40,171 nt of DNA from a virus. The stretch's first letter is position 1; each line of letters opens with the position of its first letter. The position numbers and the translations under genes are program-made. Location of the stretch: IMG/VR virus record IMGVR_UViG_3300042868_008474, positions 1-40,171 of that record; one strand, 5' to 3'. A model generated the notes under the pieces. It saw nothing but the letters and a program-made list of their open reading frames with translations, was not told the DNA's origin and searched no databases. Shown piece by piece: positions 31,985-40,171 of this stretch.

Positions 31985-32397
31985 TGAAATTACCTAGTTA
32001 TAAAAGAATTATTACACAAGATTATGATCCTGAAAGTCAAGATTTAGTTGAGCGATTAGGTGGTAATATCAACGATTCATTTAATCTAATATACTCAGCT
32101 TTAAATAATCGACTAACATTTGGTGAAAACATAGCAAGTACAGTTAAGGACGTTGAAGTTGTTGTTGACTCTACAGGAAAACCAATAAATGATACATCTT
32201 TTAGATTGGATGTAATCAATACTCCTGTAATAGGTTGTATTTGCATAAAAGCCACAAATTTAGTAAATTCAAATAGTTATCCAACCGGAGCACCTTGGAT
32301 TAGTTTTATACAGACTGATAATTCTATACGGATTTTAAACGTTACTAATCTACAGGCAAACACTCGCTATAGTCTTAAAATCATAGCATTAAATTAA
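31984..32397 (+). CDS. Small tail-associated protein, unknown
   Basis: The 137-residue product starts on the stop of the nozzle-like gene (TAATG), so the two are coupled. The N-terminal helix region (YKRIITQDYDPESQDLVERL, then NDSFNLIYSALNNRL) is followed by a beta domain (VEVVVDSTGKPINDTSFRLD, ending RYSLKIIALN). A helical attachment plus beta domain is the pattern of small tail or fibre-adaptor proteins in podoviruses. It probably assembles on the tail. Its stop lies within promoter candidate 7. Confidence 0.6.
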   Translation: MKLPSYKRIITQDYDPESQDLVERLGGNINDSFNLIYSALNNRLTFGENIASTVKDVEVVVDSTGKPINDTSFRLDVINTPVIGCICIKATNLVNSNSYPTGAPWISFIQTDNSIRILNVTNLQANTRYSLKIIALN

Positions 32398-32406
32398 CAA
32401 CTAGTA
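32390..32406 (+). promoter_or_regulatory. Putative phage late promoter, copy 7 of 7
   Basis: TAAATTAACAACTAGTA has its core TTAACAACT at 32394-32402 and overlaps the TAA stop of the preceding gene. It lies only about 20 bases before the ATG at 32424 and would open the ejection-protein unit. Confidence 0.5.
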
Positions 32407-32423
32407 ATTAGAGGGTAATAGAA

Positions 32424-34034
32424 ATGATTCCTAATAATCGAAACAAAAAAGGTACAGGGTTTACAAACTTGAGTAGAATACTACAAGCGAGTAAAGGCTC
32501 TAGATTAGGGGGGCAGGTTGCTTCTGGTGTTCAAAAAGTTGGACAACAAGTTCGTGGGCAAATCGGTCAAGCAAGTGAGCAATTTCAAAAAAAAGCAGGA
32601 GAAGAAGCCACTAAATTCGGGGAAGAAGCTCAAGGTATGAGAGATGAAGAAATTAATCTGGTGACATCCGGTAATAAAGATGTTGATTTTCCTAAACTAG
32701 CTGATAAATTTACTGAATATCGATCAGGTGAATATAAGGGTCCAAGAGAAATTCAAGATTATGAATCATTAGCAGGTAAGGTGACTGAAGCTGAGCAATT
32801 AGGTCGGCTAGGCAGAACTTCCGGTGGTAAGCAAGAATTGTTACGTCGATTTGTTGGTGGTAAAGATTATTCACAAGGTGAACAAAGATTAGATACAGCA
32901 CTACTCGGATTAACTGGGCAACAGGGACTTGCTGAGGCAAGAAGATCAACTAGAGGATTAACTAGTGAGTTAAGTAGTGAGTCAGGTGCTGCCCGAAATT
33001 TAGCACAACAGTTACAAAAAGAAGCAGAGGGATTTGCAGACGAAACCACAAAAAAAATAGATCAAGCTAGATTGGGTGTGTCACAAGGATTAAATACTCG
33101 TGTTTCCGAAGCAGCAGCTAAAGAAAAACAAAGGTCTGATTTTGTCTCAGATATCAGAACAATGCTGAATACAAATGAATGGAAAGATCTCAAGCCTGAA
33201 GAAAAGTCAGCAAGATTAAATTCGCTTTTATCAAAAGCTGGACCAAAAAGTGAAACTAATCTAGAAGGTTCAGGTATTTTGTCTCAGGAGCAAGTTGATT
33301 CAATTTTGGGTAGTCAAGGTGTTTTAGCTTCAAGGAATGAATTTTTAAAAAGATTAGATACTATAAAAAAGAAGGGATTTTTATATGAAACTCCCCTATC
33401 TGATGCACCTGATTGGTGGATAAGGCAACAGCAGCAAGCTGACGCTGATAAAAGGCTAAAAGATCAACAACATGGAGTTAAAAGAGCCGGGGAGATGTAT
33501 GCTGATGTATCTGGAACGGGCGAGGAAAAAAGGGGAATACAAGCTAGAAATAAAGTTCTGGCGATACAAAAAAAATTAACTGGACAGGATGTGTATTCCG
33601 ATATTATAAACTCACTAGAGAATATAGGAAGTCAAAATTTAAATAGACAAGGCTTTGTTACACCGGAAGAAAGGGAAAAATTCAATCGATTAGATATGTT
33701 ATTGGGTCAAGCAGGTGGCGAGTTTACACAACCAGAAACAACATACAAAGAAGGTAATTTAAAATTCTTAAATCAAAATCAATCAAAATTAAAATTTATG
33801 GAAGATCAATTAAATTTAGCAAAACTTAAATATCAATCTTTAGCGACAATTATTGATGATAGAACAGAAAGATTACGGATGGAGAGAAAGGATGGTAGGG
33901 GAGAAGCTTATAGAACTATACAAAGGTTAATAGATGCTTCAAATGAAGATTTAAAAAGACAACAAGCTGAATATGATAAACAACTCGCAATTGTTAAAAA
34001 AGAAGAAGACGATGAATTAAAGGGAATTGTTTAA
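32424..34034 (+). CDS. Probable internal virion/ejection protein, coiled-coil
   Basis: The 536-residue product is hydrophilic, highly charged and almost entirely helical. It starts with a basic, Gly/Gln-rich segment (VASGVQKVGQQVRGQIGQAS). Long heptad stretches follow, around residues 170-230 and 440-530. No signal peptide or enzyme motif is visible. A GAGGG ribosome site lies at 32411-32415. It is the first gene after promoter candidate 7 and begins the block where podoviruses encode internal core proteins that leave the capsid with the DNA (T7 genes 13-16). The role is inferred from position and composition. Confidence 0.5.
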   Translation: MIPNNRNKKGTGFTNLSRILQASKGSRLGGQVASGVQKVGQQVRGQIGQASEQFQKKAGEEATKFGEEAQGMRDEEINLVTSGNKDVDFPKLADKFTEYRSGEYKGPREIQDYESLAGKVTEAEQLGRLGRTSGGKQELLRRFVGGKDYSQGEQRLDTALLGLTGQQGLAEARRSTRGLTSELSSESGAARNLAQQLQKEAEGFADETTKKIDQARLGVSQGLNTRVSEAAAKEKQRSDFVSDIRTMLNTNEWKDLKPEEKSARLNSLLSKAGPKSETNLEGSGILSQEQVDSILGSQGVLASRNEFLKRLDTIKKKGFLYETPLSDAPDWWIRQQQQADADKRLKDQQHGVKRAGEMYADVSGTGEEKRGIQARNKVLAIQKKLTGQDVYSDIINSLENIGSQNLNRQGFVTPEEREKFNRLDMLLGQAGGEFTQPETTYKEGNLKFLNQNQSKLKFMEDQLNLAKLKYQSLATIIDDRTERLRMERKDGRGEAYRTIQRLIDASNEDLKRQQAEYDKQLAIVKKEEDDELKGIV

Positions 34035-34038
34035 AATA

Positions 34039-34497
34039 ATGAAATTATCTTGTTTTAATATTGAGGCTGAAATTTTAATGGAAAATGGAAGCTATAAAAA
34101 AATAGGCGAAATACAAAAAGGCGAAAGAGTCGCTTTGGGTGGGGAAGTTAAAAACATTTCACCAAGAAAAGATACCGAACTATATCAATATGATAATTTA
34201 AAAGTTCAAGGAGATCAAGCTGTATTTGAATCTGGTGTTTGGACACTTGTTAAAAATTCAAAAAAAGCATATCCTATAGGTGTCGAATCTGCTATGGTAC
34301 ATTTTATTGAGACAGATAATCACCTTATTGTAACAAGAAATACTGTATGGGCTGATATTTTAGGTTCAAAAGATATAGATTATGAATTAGAAGTTTTGAA
34401 TCAAAATAAACCTCGTAATATTAAATTAGAAAGATTCTTGAATGAATATTTTCAAGATGAAAAAAATAAATTAAAAGAAATTAAAACACCATTTTAA
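34039..34497 (+). CDS. Stand-alone Hint-domain (hedgehog/intein-fold) protein, probably catalytically altered
   Basis: I use the ATG at 34039; an in-frame TTG at 34027 would overlap the previous gene. The product has 152 residues, and residues 1-107 match phage Hint domains. The block-A cysteine is C5 in MKLSCFNIEAEILMENGSYK, followed by KIGEIQKGERVALGGEV. The block-B region LKVQGDQAVFESGVWTLVKN (about 54-73) has Gln60 where related phage proteins usually have the His of TxxH. The late ETDNHLIVTRNTVWADI (91-107) keeps H95. Hint domains splice or cleave themselves; loss of the block-B residues suggests no cleavage or altered chemistry. Only four residues precede the cysteine, so no N-extein exists. 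It sits between two ejection-type proteins. I am confident of the fold, less so of inactivity. Confidence 0.72.
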   Translation: MKLSCFNIEAEILMENGSYKKIGEIQKGERVALGGEVKNISPRKDTELYQYDNLKVQGDQAVFESGVWTLVKNSKKAYPIGVESAMVHFIETDNHLIVTRNTVWADILGSKDIDYELEVLNQNKPRNIKLERFLNEYFQDEKNKLKEIKTPF

Positions 34498-34506
34498 GGA
34501 TAGATT

Positions 34507-35538
34507 ATGTCATGGGCAATAGCGGCTGCCGCAGCAGCACCAATTATTGGAGGTATCGCTGGTAACTTGATGGGTGCCAGTGATCGTAAAAAAGCAATGC
34601 AACTGATTAAAAAAGGAGTTGCCGAATTAAAAGCAGCTGGGTTTCCACCTGATCTTTCTACTCCTTTACTGCTCAGACAATTCCAAGAAATTGGAATAAT
34701 GACCCCTGAGTTAGAACAAGATATTCAAATTGCAGCATCTGAAGTTGCTGAACTAGAAGAAGATCCCATTCTTAGAAATAGTCAGCTCGAAGCTCTTAAT
34801 GTTTTTAAACAAATGGGTAGAACAGGATTTGGACCAGAAGAAAGAGCTGCTTATAATCAAATGAGACAGCAGCAACAACAAGATCTTCAGTCAAGATTGG
34901 CTAGTCAGGATCTTGAGGCTCAACGTAGAGGTATGGCACAAGCTGGAGATACTAGAGCACAACAATTGCTCTCAATTCAGGCTGGTGCCGATAGAGCATC
35001 AATGGAAGGTGATAGACTTTCTGCTATGTTAAGTGAGAGAATAAGAGAGGGAGCTACGGGTATGTCTAATGTTGCCTCTGGAATAAGAGGGCAAGATTAT
35101 CAAGCTGAACTAGCTCGTAGGCAAGCTAAAGATTTAAGAGAACAATTTAGAGCGGAAAACGCAATGGCTCGTCAAATGAGAAATGTCGGTGCAGTAAATG
35201 AAGCACAACAAAGAAGAGAACAACAAGCTATGCAAATTGCAACTGCTAATACTCAACAATTTAATGCAGAGCAAGGTAGACAACTTGATGCACAAAGACA
35301 ATATTGGAAAGATAAATTAGATAGGGCAACAGCATTAGCCAATGCATACAGTGGACAATCAACAGCACTCCAAAATCAAGCAGCAAACACTGCCAGTATG
35401 TGGTCTGGTATCGGTTCTGGTATTGGTCAGGGATTTGGTGCTTATTCTCAGGCACAATCTGATAATCGAAAGAATGACATTGCTGCTGCTAAATTAGATC
35501 AAAGCGGAAGAGATTATTTAGATAAGATTAAAGGGTAA
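34507..35538 (+). CDS. Probable internal virion protein (Gln-rich coiled coil)
   Basis: The 343-residue product starts with a hydrophobic Ala/Gly segment (MSWAIAAAAAAPIIGGIAGN) that could insert into a membrane, then is helical and Gln/Arg/Ala-rich (YNQMRQQQQQDLQSRLASQD, DYQAELARRQAKDLREQFRA). A second Gly-rich segment appears near the end (WSGIGSGIGQGFGAYS). Podovirus internal proteins commonly pair hydrophobic Gly/Ala termini with long helices because they leave the virion and build a channel through the envelope. An AAGGAT site precedes the ATG. Position in the ejection block supports the call. Confidence 0.62.
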   Translation: MSWAIAAAAAAPIIGGIAGNLMGASDRKKAMQLIKKGVAELKAAGFPPDLSTPLLLRQFQEIGIMTPELEQDIQIAASEVAELEEDPILRNSQLEALNVFKQMGRTGFGPEERAAYNQMRQQQQQDLQSRLASQDLEAQRRGMAQAGDTRAQQLLSIQAGADRASMEGDRLSAMLSERIREGATGMSNVASGIRGQDYQAELARRQAKDLREQFRAENAMARQMRNVGAVNEAQQRREQQAMQIATANTQQFNAEQGRQLDAQRQYWKDKLDRATALANAYSGQSTALQNQAANTASMWSGIGSGIGQGFGAYSQAQSDNRKNDIAAAKLDQSGRDYLDKIKG

Positions 35539-35548
35539 GGATAGTTGA

Positions 35549-36037
35549 ATGAAAAATCAAGACGTTACTAATATTTTATCTGAAGAAGAATTAATGGATA
35601 TTTTGTCAGATAATTCATCTGAAATGTCTGATATTCCCAAGAAAAAACCTTTACCACAAAAACCATGGTGGATTGATCAACCCGAGTTAGCCCCCGATTT
35701 AAGACCTGATTCAGATCCAATGGGGACTAGAACGCTCCATAAGAGTACTAACATGGCTGATGATGCAGCAATTGAATGGGTAAAAAATCAACAAAGTCGT
35801 TTCGGAAAATTAAAAAATATGTTAAACTCAAGTGCTCCTATTGCTAAACAAGTTGGAAAGAAAGCAGTTGGTGCAGGGTTAGGAATGGCTGGTCTTTTAA
35901 TGCAAGAAGGACTTGGACCTGAGTCTGGTTCAGATGATGCGATTATTGAAGATCCATCACAACCATTAGAAGTTCGTAAGGCTGCGATGATGCGCATGAA
36001 AAATAAATATTTAAAACCTCAGGAAGAAAATGAGTAA
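35549..36037 (+). CDS. Hypothetical protein of the ejection block
   Basis: The 162-residue product has an acidic start (ILSEEELMDILSDNSSEMSD), a Pro-rich linker (KKKPLPQKPWWIDQPELAPD) and a hydrophobic Gly/Ala segment (AVGAGLGMAGLLMQEGLGPE, about residues 110-130). It overlaps the next gene by eight bases. The hydrophobic segment resembles those of the flanking proteins, so it may be a small core component. No family is recognised. Confidence 0.55.
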   Translation: MKNQDVTNILSEEELMDILSDNSSEMSDIPKKKPLPQKPWWIDQPELAPDLRPDSDPMGTRTLHKSTNMADDAAIEWVKNQQSRFGKLKNMLNSSAPIAKQVGKKAVGAGLGMAGLLMQEGLGPESGSDDAIIEDPSQPLEVRKAAMMRMKNKYLKPQEENE

Positions 36038-37799
36038 ACTTAAGGCTTTGAAAGAACTAATTGAAGAATCTCCAGAGCAAGTAGCTAAAATCATTCGCTC
36101 ACTAAAAGGTGAAGCAGATGATGCTGCAACTAAACTTGGTTCAGGTAAAAATTTAGAAGAACTTAAAAAAGCACAAGAAGCAATTGCTGAGCAAGCTAGA
36201 ACGTCACAACCTCCGGCTTACCCTAAAAATGTAGTTCAAGATGAATTAGCCAATACGCAAGGATTTAAGTTAGAAGGTGCTCCTTATACAAAAGAAGCAG
36301 TAATGGTTCCTGAAGGATCATCTGTTCCTGCAATTAGAAAACAAACCTTACCGGAAATAATTGAAACAACAGCAACTAAAGTAGATGAAGCACCCGTACT
36401 AACATCGACACCATCACAAATGATGTCAAAAGCTAGTCCTAGTACGTTAGCTGAAACTGCTGAAGCACTAAAAGGTTCAGTAGATGATGCTTTAACTCCT
36501 GCTATGAGTTTAAAGAAAAAATTAGGTATAGCTACAGGTGCAACAGGAACTGGTGCAGCATTAATGTCTATGAATGGGGAAGAACAACCCCAATTAGCTA
36601 CTTCTCAGCAACCAGTTGGTAAAGCTCCAGTCGAAGCTACACCACAAACAGCAACTAAAAAAGAACAAAAAATAGAAAAAGATCAAGGAATTTCCCAAGC
36701 AGATACTAAAGCATTATCTAATAAATTAGATCAAGTAATGGCATCTCTTCCAAAGGATCAACAACCGAAAACGCAAGAAGAAGCTGACCAGATGAAAATG
36801 GATTATGCTACTATGTTAGTTGAGGCTCAAAGAGCTGAAAATCAACAATCATTATTAAACAATCTACTAAGAGCTGGTACAACTATCGGTGCTGCTATCG
36901 CAGGTGTAAAACCTGACTATTCCGGAGTTGAATCATTAGAAAAACAAGCAGGTAGAGGCGTTGCTCAGATTAAACAGTTAATGGAGACTGATAAAGCGGA
37001 GAGAGAGCTTGATAATGAAAAGAAAATGGCAGACCCTAATTCAGATGTATCAAAACAATTGCGTGGTCTTTTGGCTAAAGCTGGATACCCTACTGGTGAC
37101 AAGGTTTCGGCTAAACAGCTTAAAGATATGGGAGTTAATGTTTACAATCTTTTAGCTCAAGAAAAGCAACAACAGGCAACATTAAAAGCCGCTGAATTAA
37201 AAGAAGGTAAGAATAAACAATCATTTATTACTGGAGCACAAAAAACTTTATTAAAACCATATCAAGAATTCCAAAAAGTGAATTCATCTTATAATGCTGT
37301 TGAAAAATTTATGTCAGAAAAACCATCTGGTGCTAAAGACATAGCGATGTTATACTCTTTTATTAAAACACTAGACCCGGGATCAATGGTTAAAGAAGGT
37401 GAAATTGCATTATCTCAAAGAGGTATGTCAATGTTTGAAGGATTGGGATTAAAAGCAAAAAGAATTACTTCGGGGGAATTATTGAATGATGACTTCAGAA
37501 GAGAGATATTAAATATTGGAAGACAAGCAATGGAACAAGCATCTGCTAATTACCAAGAAGTCGCTAAGCCATTTATTGTAAATGCTGCATCAATGGGTAT
37601 GAGCGAAGAAGACATGTCAAAGTTTGATTATATGTCAGCAAATAAACCAAAAGCAATGGGACAAGAACAAACTACCGTATCAGCTCAAGCATATACTCCT
37701 AAGCAAGAAGCAGCTATTAAAGCATATGCCGACTCCAAGGGTATATCCCGTGAACAAGCAATACAAAAATTAAAATCAGCTAATCCACCAAGGTTATAA
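36030..37799 (+). CDS. Probable internal virion/ejection protein
   Basis: The product has 589 residues and overlaps the previous gene by eight bases. The first 120 residues are charged and helical. A small Gly/Ala/Thr-rich segment (IATGATGTGAALMSM) lies near residues 168-182, and another (LLRAGTTIGAAIAGV) near 283-297. The last 200 residues form long helices (ITSGELLNDDFRREILNIGR, EQASANYQEVAKPFIVNAAS). This mix of disordered linkers, hydrophobic segments and helices fits core proteins of podoviruses. No transglycosylase motif is seen here; that activity is encoded separately at 5005. Confidence 0.58.
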   Translation: MSKLKALKELIEESPEQVAKIIRSLKGEADDAATKLGSGKNLEELKKAQEAIAEQARTSQPPAYPKNVVQDELANTQGFKLEGAPYTKEAVMVPEGSSVPAIRKQTLPEIIETTATKVDEAPVLTSTPSQMMSKASPSTLAETAEALKGSVDDALTPAMSLKKKLGIATGATGTGAALMSMNGEEQPQLATSQQPVGKAPVEATPQTATKKEQKIEKDQGISQADTKALSNKLDQVMASLPKDQQPKTQEEADQMKMDYATMLVEAQRAENQQSLLNNLLRAGTTIGAAIAGVKPDYSGVESLEKQAGRGVAQIKQLMETDKAERELDNEKKMADPNSDVSKQLRGLLAKAGYPTGDKVSAKQLKDMGVNVYNLLAQEKQQQATLKAAELKEGKNKQSFITGAQKTLLKPYQEFQKVNSSYNAVEKFMSEKPSGAKDIAMLYSFIKTLDPGSMVKEGEIALSQRGMSMFEGLGLKAKRITSGELLNDDFRREILNIGRQAMEQASANYQEVAKPFIVNAASMGMSEEDMSKFDYMSANKPKAMGQEQTTVSAQAYTPKQEAAIKAYADSKGISREQAIQKLKSANPPRL

Positions 37800-37802
37800 T
37801 AT

Positions 37803-39833
37803 ATGGCAAATAAAGAAGACGATTTTTCAGCATTTGATTCAGTAATGGCTGTGCCGGATGATGAATTTGCTGCATTTGATACAGCTATGCGAGATACTAC
37901 ACGACCTAAAAAAAATATTTTCCAAAAAACGGGCGATCTTTTAGCGGAGGGAGCTTCGGCAGGTGCTGAATTAGCGTTGGATACTGTTTCACCATTTGTA
38001 ACAGGCGAGGCATCTGGTTTAAAAGATTTTTCATTAGGTGCAGCACAAGGAGCAACTTTGGGATTTGCCGATGAAATAGCTGCTAGAGCTAGTCAATTCA
38101 TAGATCCTTTAATTAGTAAGTTGTCTGGCGAAGAAGCATTAAATGAACAATTGCGTCAACAAGGATTCCAAGTAGAGCAGCCTGAAACAACATATGAAGA
38201 TGAACTAAAAAGAACTCGTGAAGTATTTAAAAAAGCCGAAGAAGAAAGTCCTTGGTTATATGGTGGAGGATACTTAGCTGGTTCTTTACCTTCTGGTCAA
38301 GCTTTAGGTGGTGCTTTAAACTTAGCAACAAAAGGTACAAGACTTGCACAATTAGCACAAGCAAGCAGAGCTGGTAGAATTGGTAAGATGGCTGCTGAAG
38401 GTGCATTGGGTGCTGGTATAGAAGCAATTGGATCTTCTGAAGGATCAATAACTGGAACACCTGAACAACAAGAACAACTAACTGGTGACATAGCGACTGG
38501 TGCTGGTATTGGAGCAATCGCAGGGGGAGGTATTGGTACTTTAAGTGAAGTTGCTGTACCTGCTGCAAAGAAGATGTTGAAACCTGTTTCTGAAAAAATT
38601 GGAGAATTTGTAGAAGAAACACCATTTTTAAGACAATTAGGTGTTTCTGCTAAGTATGGTGAGCAAGGTATTAATCCAGTTGCAGAATCATCCAGAATTA
38701 AAACCACTTTAGGTGAAGAAGGATTAGTAAGAAGGGATACCTCTAGAGCACAAGGTTTGATGGATGAAATTCTTACGGCAGATAAAACCTTAGCTAGTGG
38801 AATTAGCGATTCATTGGAAAAGGCATCAGAAAGAGGTGTTAGAATCGATGCATATGAACCACTCCAAAAATCATTGAGACAATTAAATGTTGCATATGAT
38901 AAATTAGAAGAGATAGGTACAAACACTAGAGGTAAATATATTTTAGATAAAATTGCGAATTCAGTTGATAAAAGCTTAGATCCTTTAGAAGCTAAAATGC
39001 TTTTAGATGATGTTGATGCTTTTATTAATAAATTTGGTAGAATTACACCGGGAACAGCAACAACAACTGAAAGTTTAATTGCTGAAAATTTACAATCATT
39101 TAGAAGAAATTTTTCAAATAATATTAAAGAAGCTGTACCTGAATATAAGACTGCAGCTAAACGATTTGAGGAATTTAGAAGATTTGTCCCTGAAAGTGTT
39201 ATTTCCGGAGATTTACCCGTCGAAGTTACTGACGTTTTTATGGGTGAATTAAAAACACCTGAAAAACAATTATTATTAAAATTAAGAGCTTTAGTTAAAA
39301 GTGCAACAAAAACAGGTCAGACTGCTGAACCCGTTGGTGAAGCTTTTGAAAATGTTATTCAAGGAATTAAAAAATTTGAACAAGCAGAAGCGGCTAGGGG
39401 ATTAAAAAGTCCATTACCTAGAACAGGTGAAGAATATTTTGAATTAATTAAAAATTATGCAGATGACGCAGCTGCTCGTCGTCAAATGGCGAGTGTTGAA
39501 GAAATGGCTTCTATACAAAGAAATATTCCAGCAGCTATAATGGAAACAGGTAGTACTTTTAGATCGGGAGCACTAACTACAGCAAATCTATATGGTCAAG
39601 CTAAAAGAGGAGCGAGAAAACTTTCTCAAAAACTTTATACTGCACCTAGAGAACAGTTAGATAATTTAGCAAATAAATTATCGTCTGTCCCCGGGTTAGG
39701 ATCGTTAGGTCAGGCATTAAAAGAAGGAGTTGAATCGAATGATTCGTTCAAGAAAAATGCTGCTTTATTTTCAATAATGCAAAATCCAAGTGCTAAATTA
39801 TTAATAGATTCTGAAGATGAATGGGAAGAATAA
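37803..39833 (+). CDS. Probable internal virion/ejection protein with glycine-zipper-like segments
   Basis: The 676-residue product opens with a repeated acidic motif (DDFSAFDSVM, then DDEFAAFDTAM), which may be a capsid or core docking element. Hydrophobic Gly/Ala segments follow: DFSLGAAQGATLGFAD near residue 75, GGGYLAGSLPSGQALGGALN near 155-175 and TGAGIGAIAGGGIGTLSEV near 230-250. These resemble membrane-inserting glycine zippers. The rest is charged helix. It is the largest protein of the ejection block and the last before the holin, so it is a candidate for the main trans-envelope channel. Long minus-strand frames within it are antisense shadows. Confidence 0.6.
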   Translation: MANKEDDFSAFDSVMAVPDDEFAAFDTAMRDTTRPKKNIFQKTGDLLAEGASAGAELALDTVSPFVTGEASGLKDFSLGAAQGATLGFADEIAARASQFIDPLISKLSGEEALNEQLRQQGFQVEQPETTYEDELKRTREVFKKAEEESPWLYGGGYLAGSLPSGQALGGALNLATKGTRLAQLAQASRAGRIGKMAAEGALGAGIEAIGSSEGSITGTPEQQEQLTGDIATGAGIGAIAGGGIGTLSEVAVPAAKKMLKPVSEKIGEFVEETPFLRQLGVSAKYGEQGINPVAESSRIKTTLGEEGLVRRDTSRAQGLMDEILTADKTLASGISDSLEKASERGVRIDAYEPLQKSLRQLNVAYDKLEEIGTNTRGKYILDKIANSVDKSLDPLEAKMLLDDVDAFINKFGRITPGTATTTESLIAENLQSFRRNFSNNIKEAVPEYKTAAKRFEEFRRFVPESVISGDLPVEVTDVFMGELKTPEKQLLLKLRALVKSATKTGQTAEPVGEAFENVIQGIKKFEQAEAARGLKSPLPRTGEEYFELIKNYADDAAARRQMASVEEMASIQRNIPAAIMETGSTFRSGALTTANLYGQAKRGARKLSQKLYTAPREQLDNLANKLSSVPGLGSLGQALKEGVESNDSFKKNAALFSIMQNPSAKLLIDSEDEWEE

Positions 39834-39834
39834 A

Positions 39835-40171
39835 ATGTTAGAATATTTAAAATCTCTGTTGATTGCATCTTTGGCTGTATTTGCGCCAATAAAAGCAGTC
39901 ATTATTGTCACTGGTGTATTAGTTACAGCAGATTTAATAACTGGTATATTAGCTGCTCATAAGCGAGGGGAAAAGATCACCTCAGCTGGTTTAAGACGCA
40001 CCGTAACTAAAACAGCGGTTTATTTAGCTGCTGTATGCTTGGGATTTTTAGTTGAAAAGTATATGATTGATTCAATTTTACCTATTAGTAAATTAGTTTC
40101 TGGTATTATTGGCGTTGTTGAATTAAAATCATTAATGGAAAATTTAAATACAATACATGGATCTGATTTAT
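39835..40171 (+). CDS. Phage holin (holin family 4-like), C-terminus cut by the window end
   Basis: The ATG at 39835 lies one base after the preceding stop, with GGAAGA just upstream. About 112 residues are visible and the frame runs off the window. Hydrophobic segments occur at about residues 8-25 (LLIASLAVFAPIKAVIIVTG), 26-40 (VLVTADLITGILAAH), and after a basic loop (KRGEKITSAGLRRTVTKTA) at about 62-80 and 85-100. The 'D..TG.+AA...GEKITS.G+RR' pattern is that of phage holin family 4 proteins. These form pores in the inner membrane and time lysis. The endolysin is expected beyond the window. Confidence 0.82.
   Translation, partial: MLEYLKSLLIASLAVFAPIKAVIIVTGVLVTADLITGILAAHKRGEKITSAGLRRTVTKTAVYLAAVCLGFLVEKYMIDSILPISKLVSGIIGVVELKSLMENLNTIHGSDL

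Noticed and set aside
38227-38926. Long minus-strand frames (132 and 209 codons) within the last ejection gene
   Set aside because: They lie wholly opposite a well-formed coding gene with its own ribosome site and coupled neighbours. Their translations are Leu/Gln/His- or Ser/Pro/Ala-skewed, as expected for antisense shadows.

Overview
The window is a contiguous block of late genes from a tailed double-stranded DNA phage, or a prophage of the same kind. It is AT-rich, densely packed, and every supported gene reads left to right. TerL, a large portal, a separate scaffold and major capsid protein, a short-tail adaptor, a very large tail/nozzle-like protein and a run of Gly/Ala-rich ejection-type proteins together suggest a short-tailed (podovirus, broadly T7-like) virion. 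There is no tape measure, tail tube or sheath gene. Strong AAGGA-type ribosome sites, an inner-membrane coiled-coil protein resembling an i-spanin at the left edge, and a virion transglycosylase point to a low-GC Gram-negative host. The host cannot be named from the sequence. No replication, polymerase, integrase, tRNA or host gene is present.

Layout. 1-2193: spanin-like fragment, probable small terminase, large terminase. 2251-5793: membrane-anchored trypsin-like protease, portal, lytic transglycosylase. 5777-10151: small Cys-rich and neck-type proteins, then a first fibre set (small fibre-base protein, coiled-coil fibre with four 39-residue repeats, beta-helix spike). 10275-12715: scaffold and major capsid protein, each in its own transcription cassette. 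12828-25399: a second, very large adhesin block with a short appendage, repeat-bearing fibre, tail-collar protein carrying an inserted jelly-roll-like domain, 1143-residue string of C1q-like modules, fibre-assembly-like protein, three small proteins and a 1165-residue fibre. 25451-32397: acidic protein, head-tail adaptor, 1622-residue tail/nozzle-like protein and a partner. 32424-39833: internal virion/ejection-type proteins with a small stand-alone Hint-domain protein between them. 39835-end: class II-like holin, cut by the window.

Regulation. Seven copies of a TTAACAACT core (consensus about WTTTTAACAACTWG) sit on the + strand, almost entirely between genes, 20-142 bases before the next start codon. 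Three lie just downstream of a terminator or hairpin. They divide the region into transcription units and are the best candidates for phage-specific late promoters. This is the strongest unexplained signal in the window.

Other noteworthy items are a trypsin-like protease between TerL and portal, a Hint protein that seems to have lost its block-B histidine, one C-terminal module shared by three appendage proteins, and fibre repeats conserved as protein while their codons have diverged.
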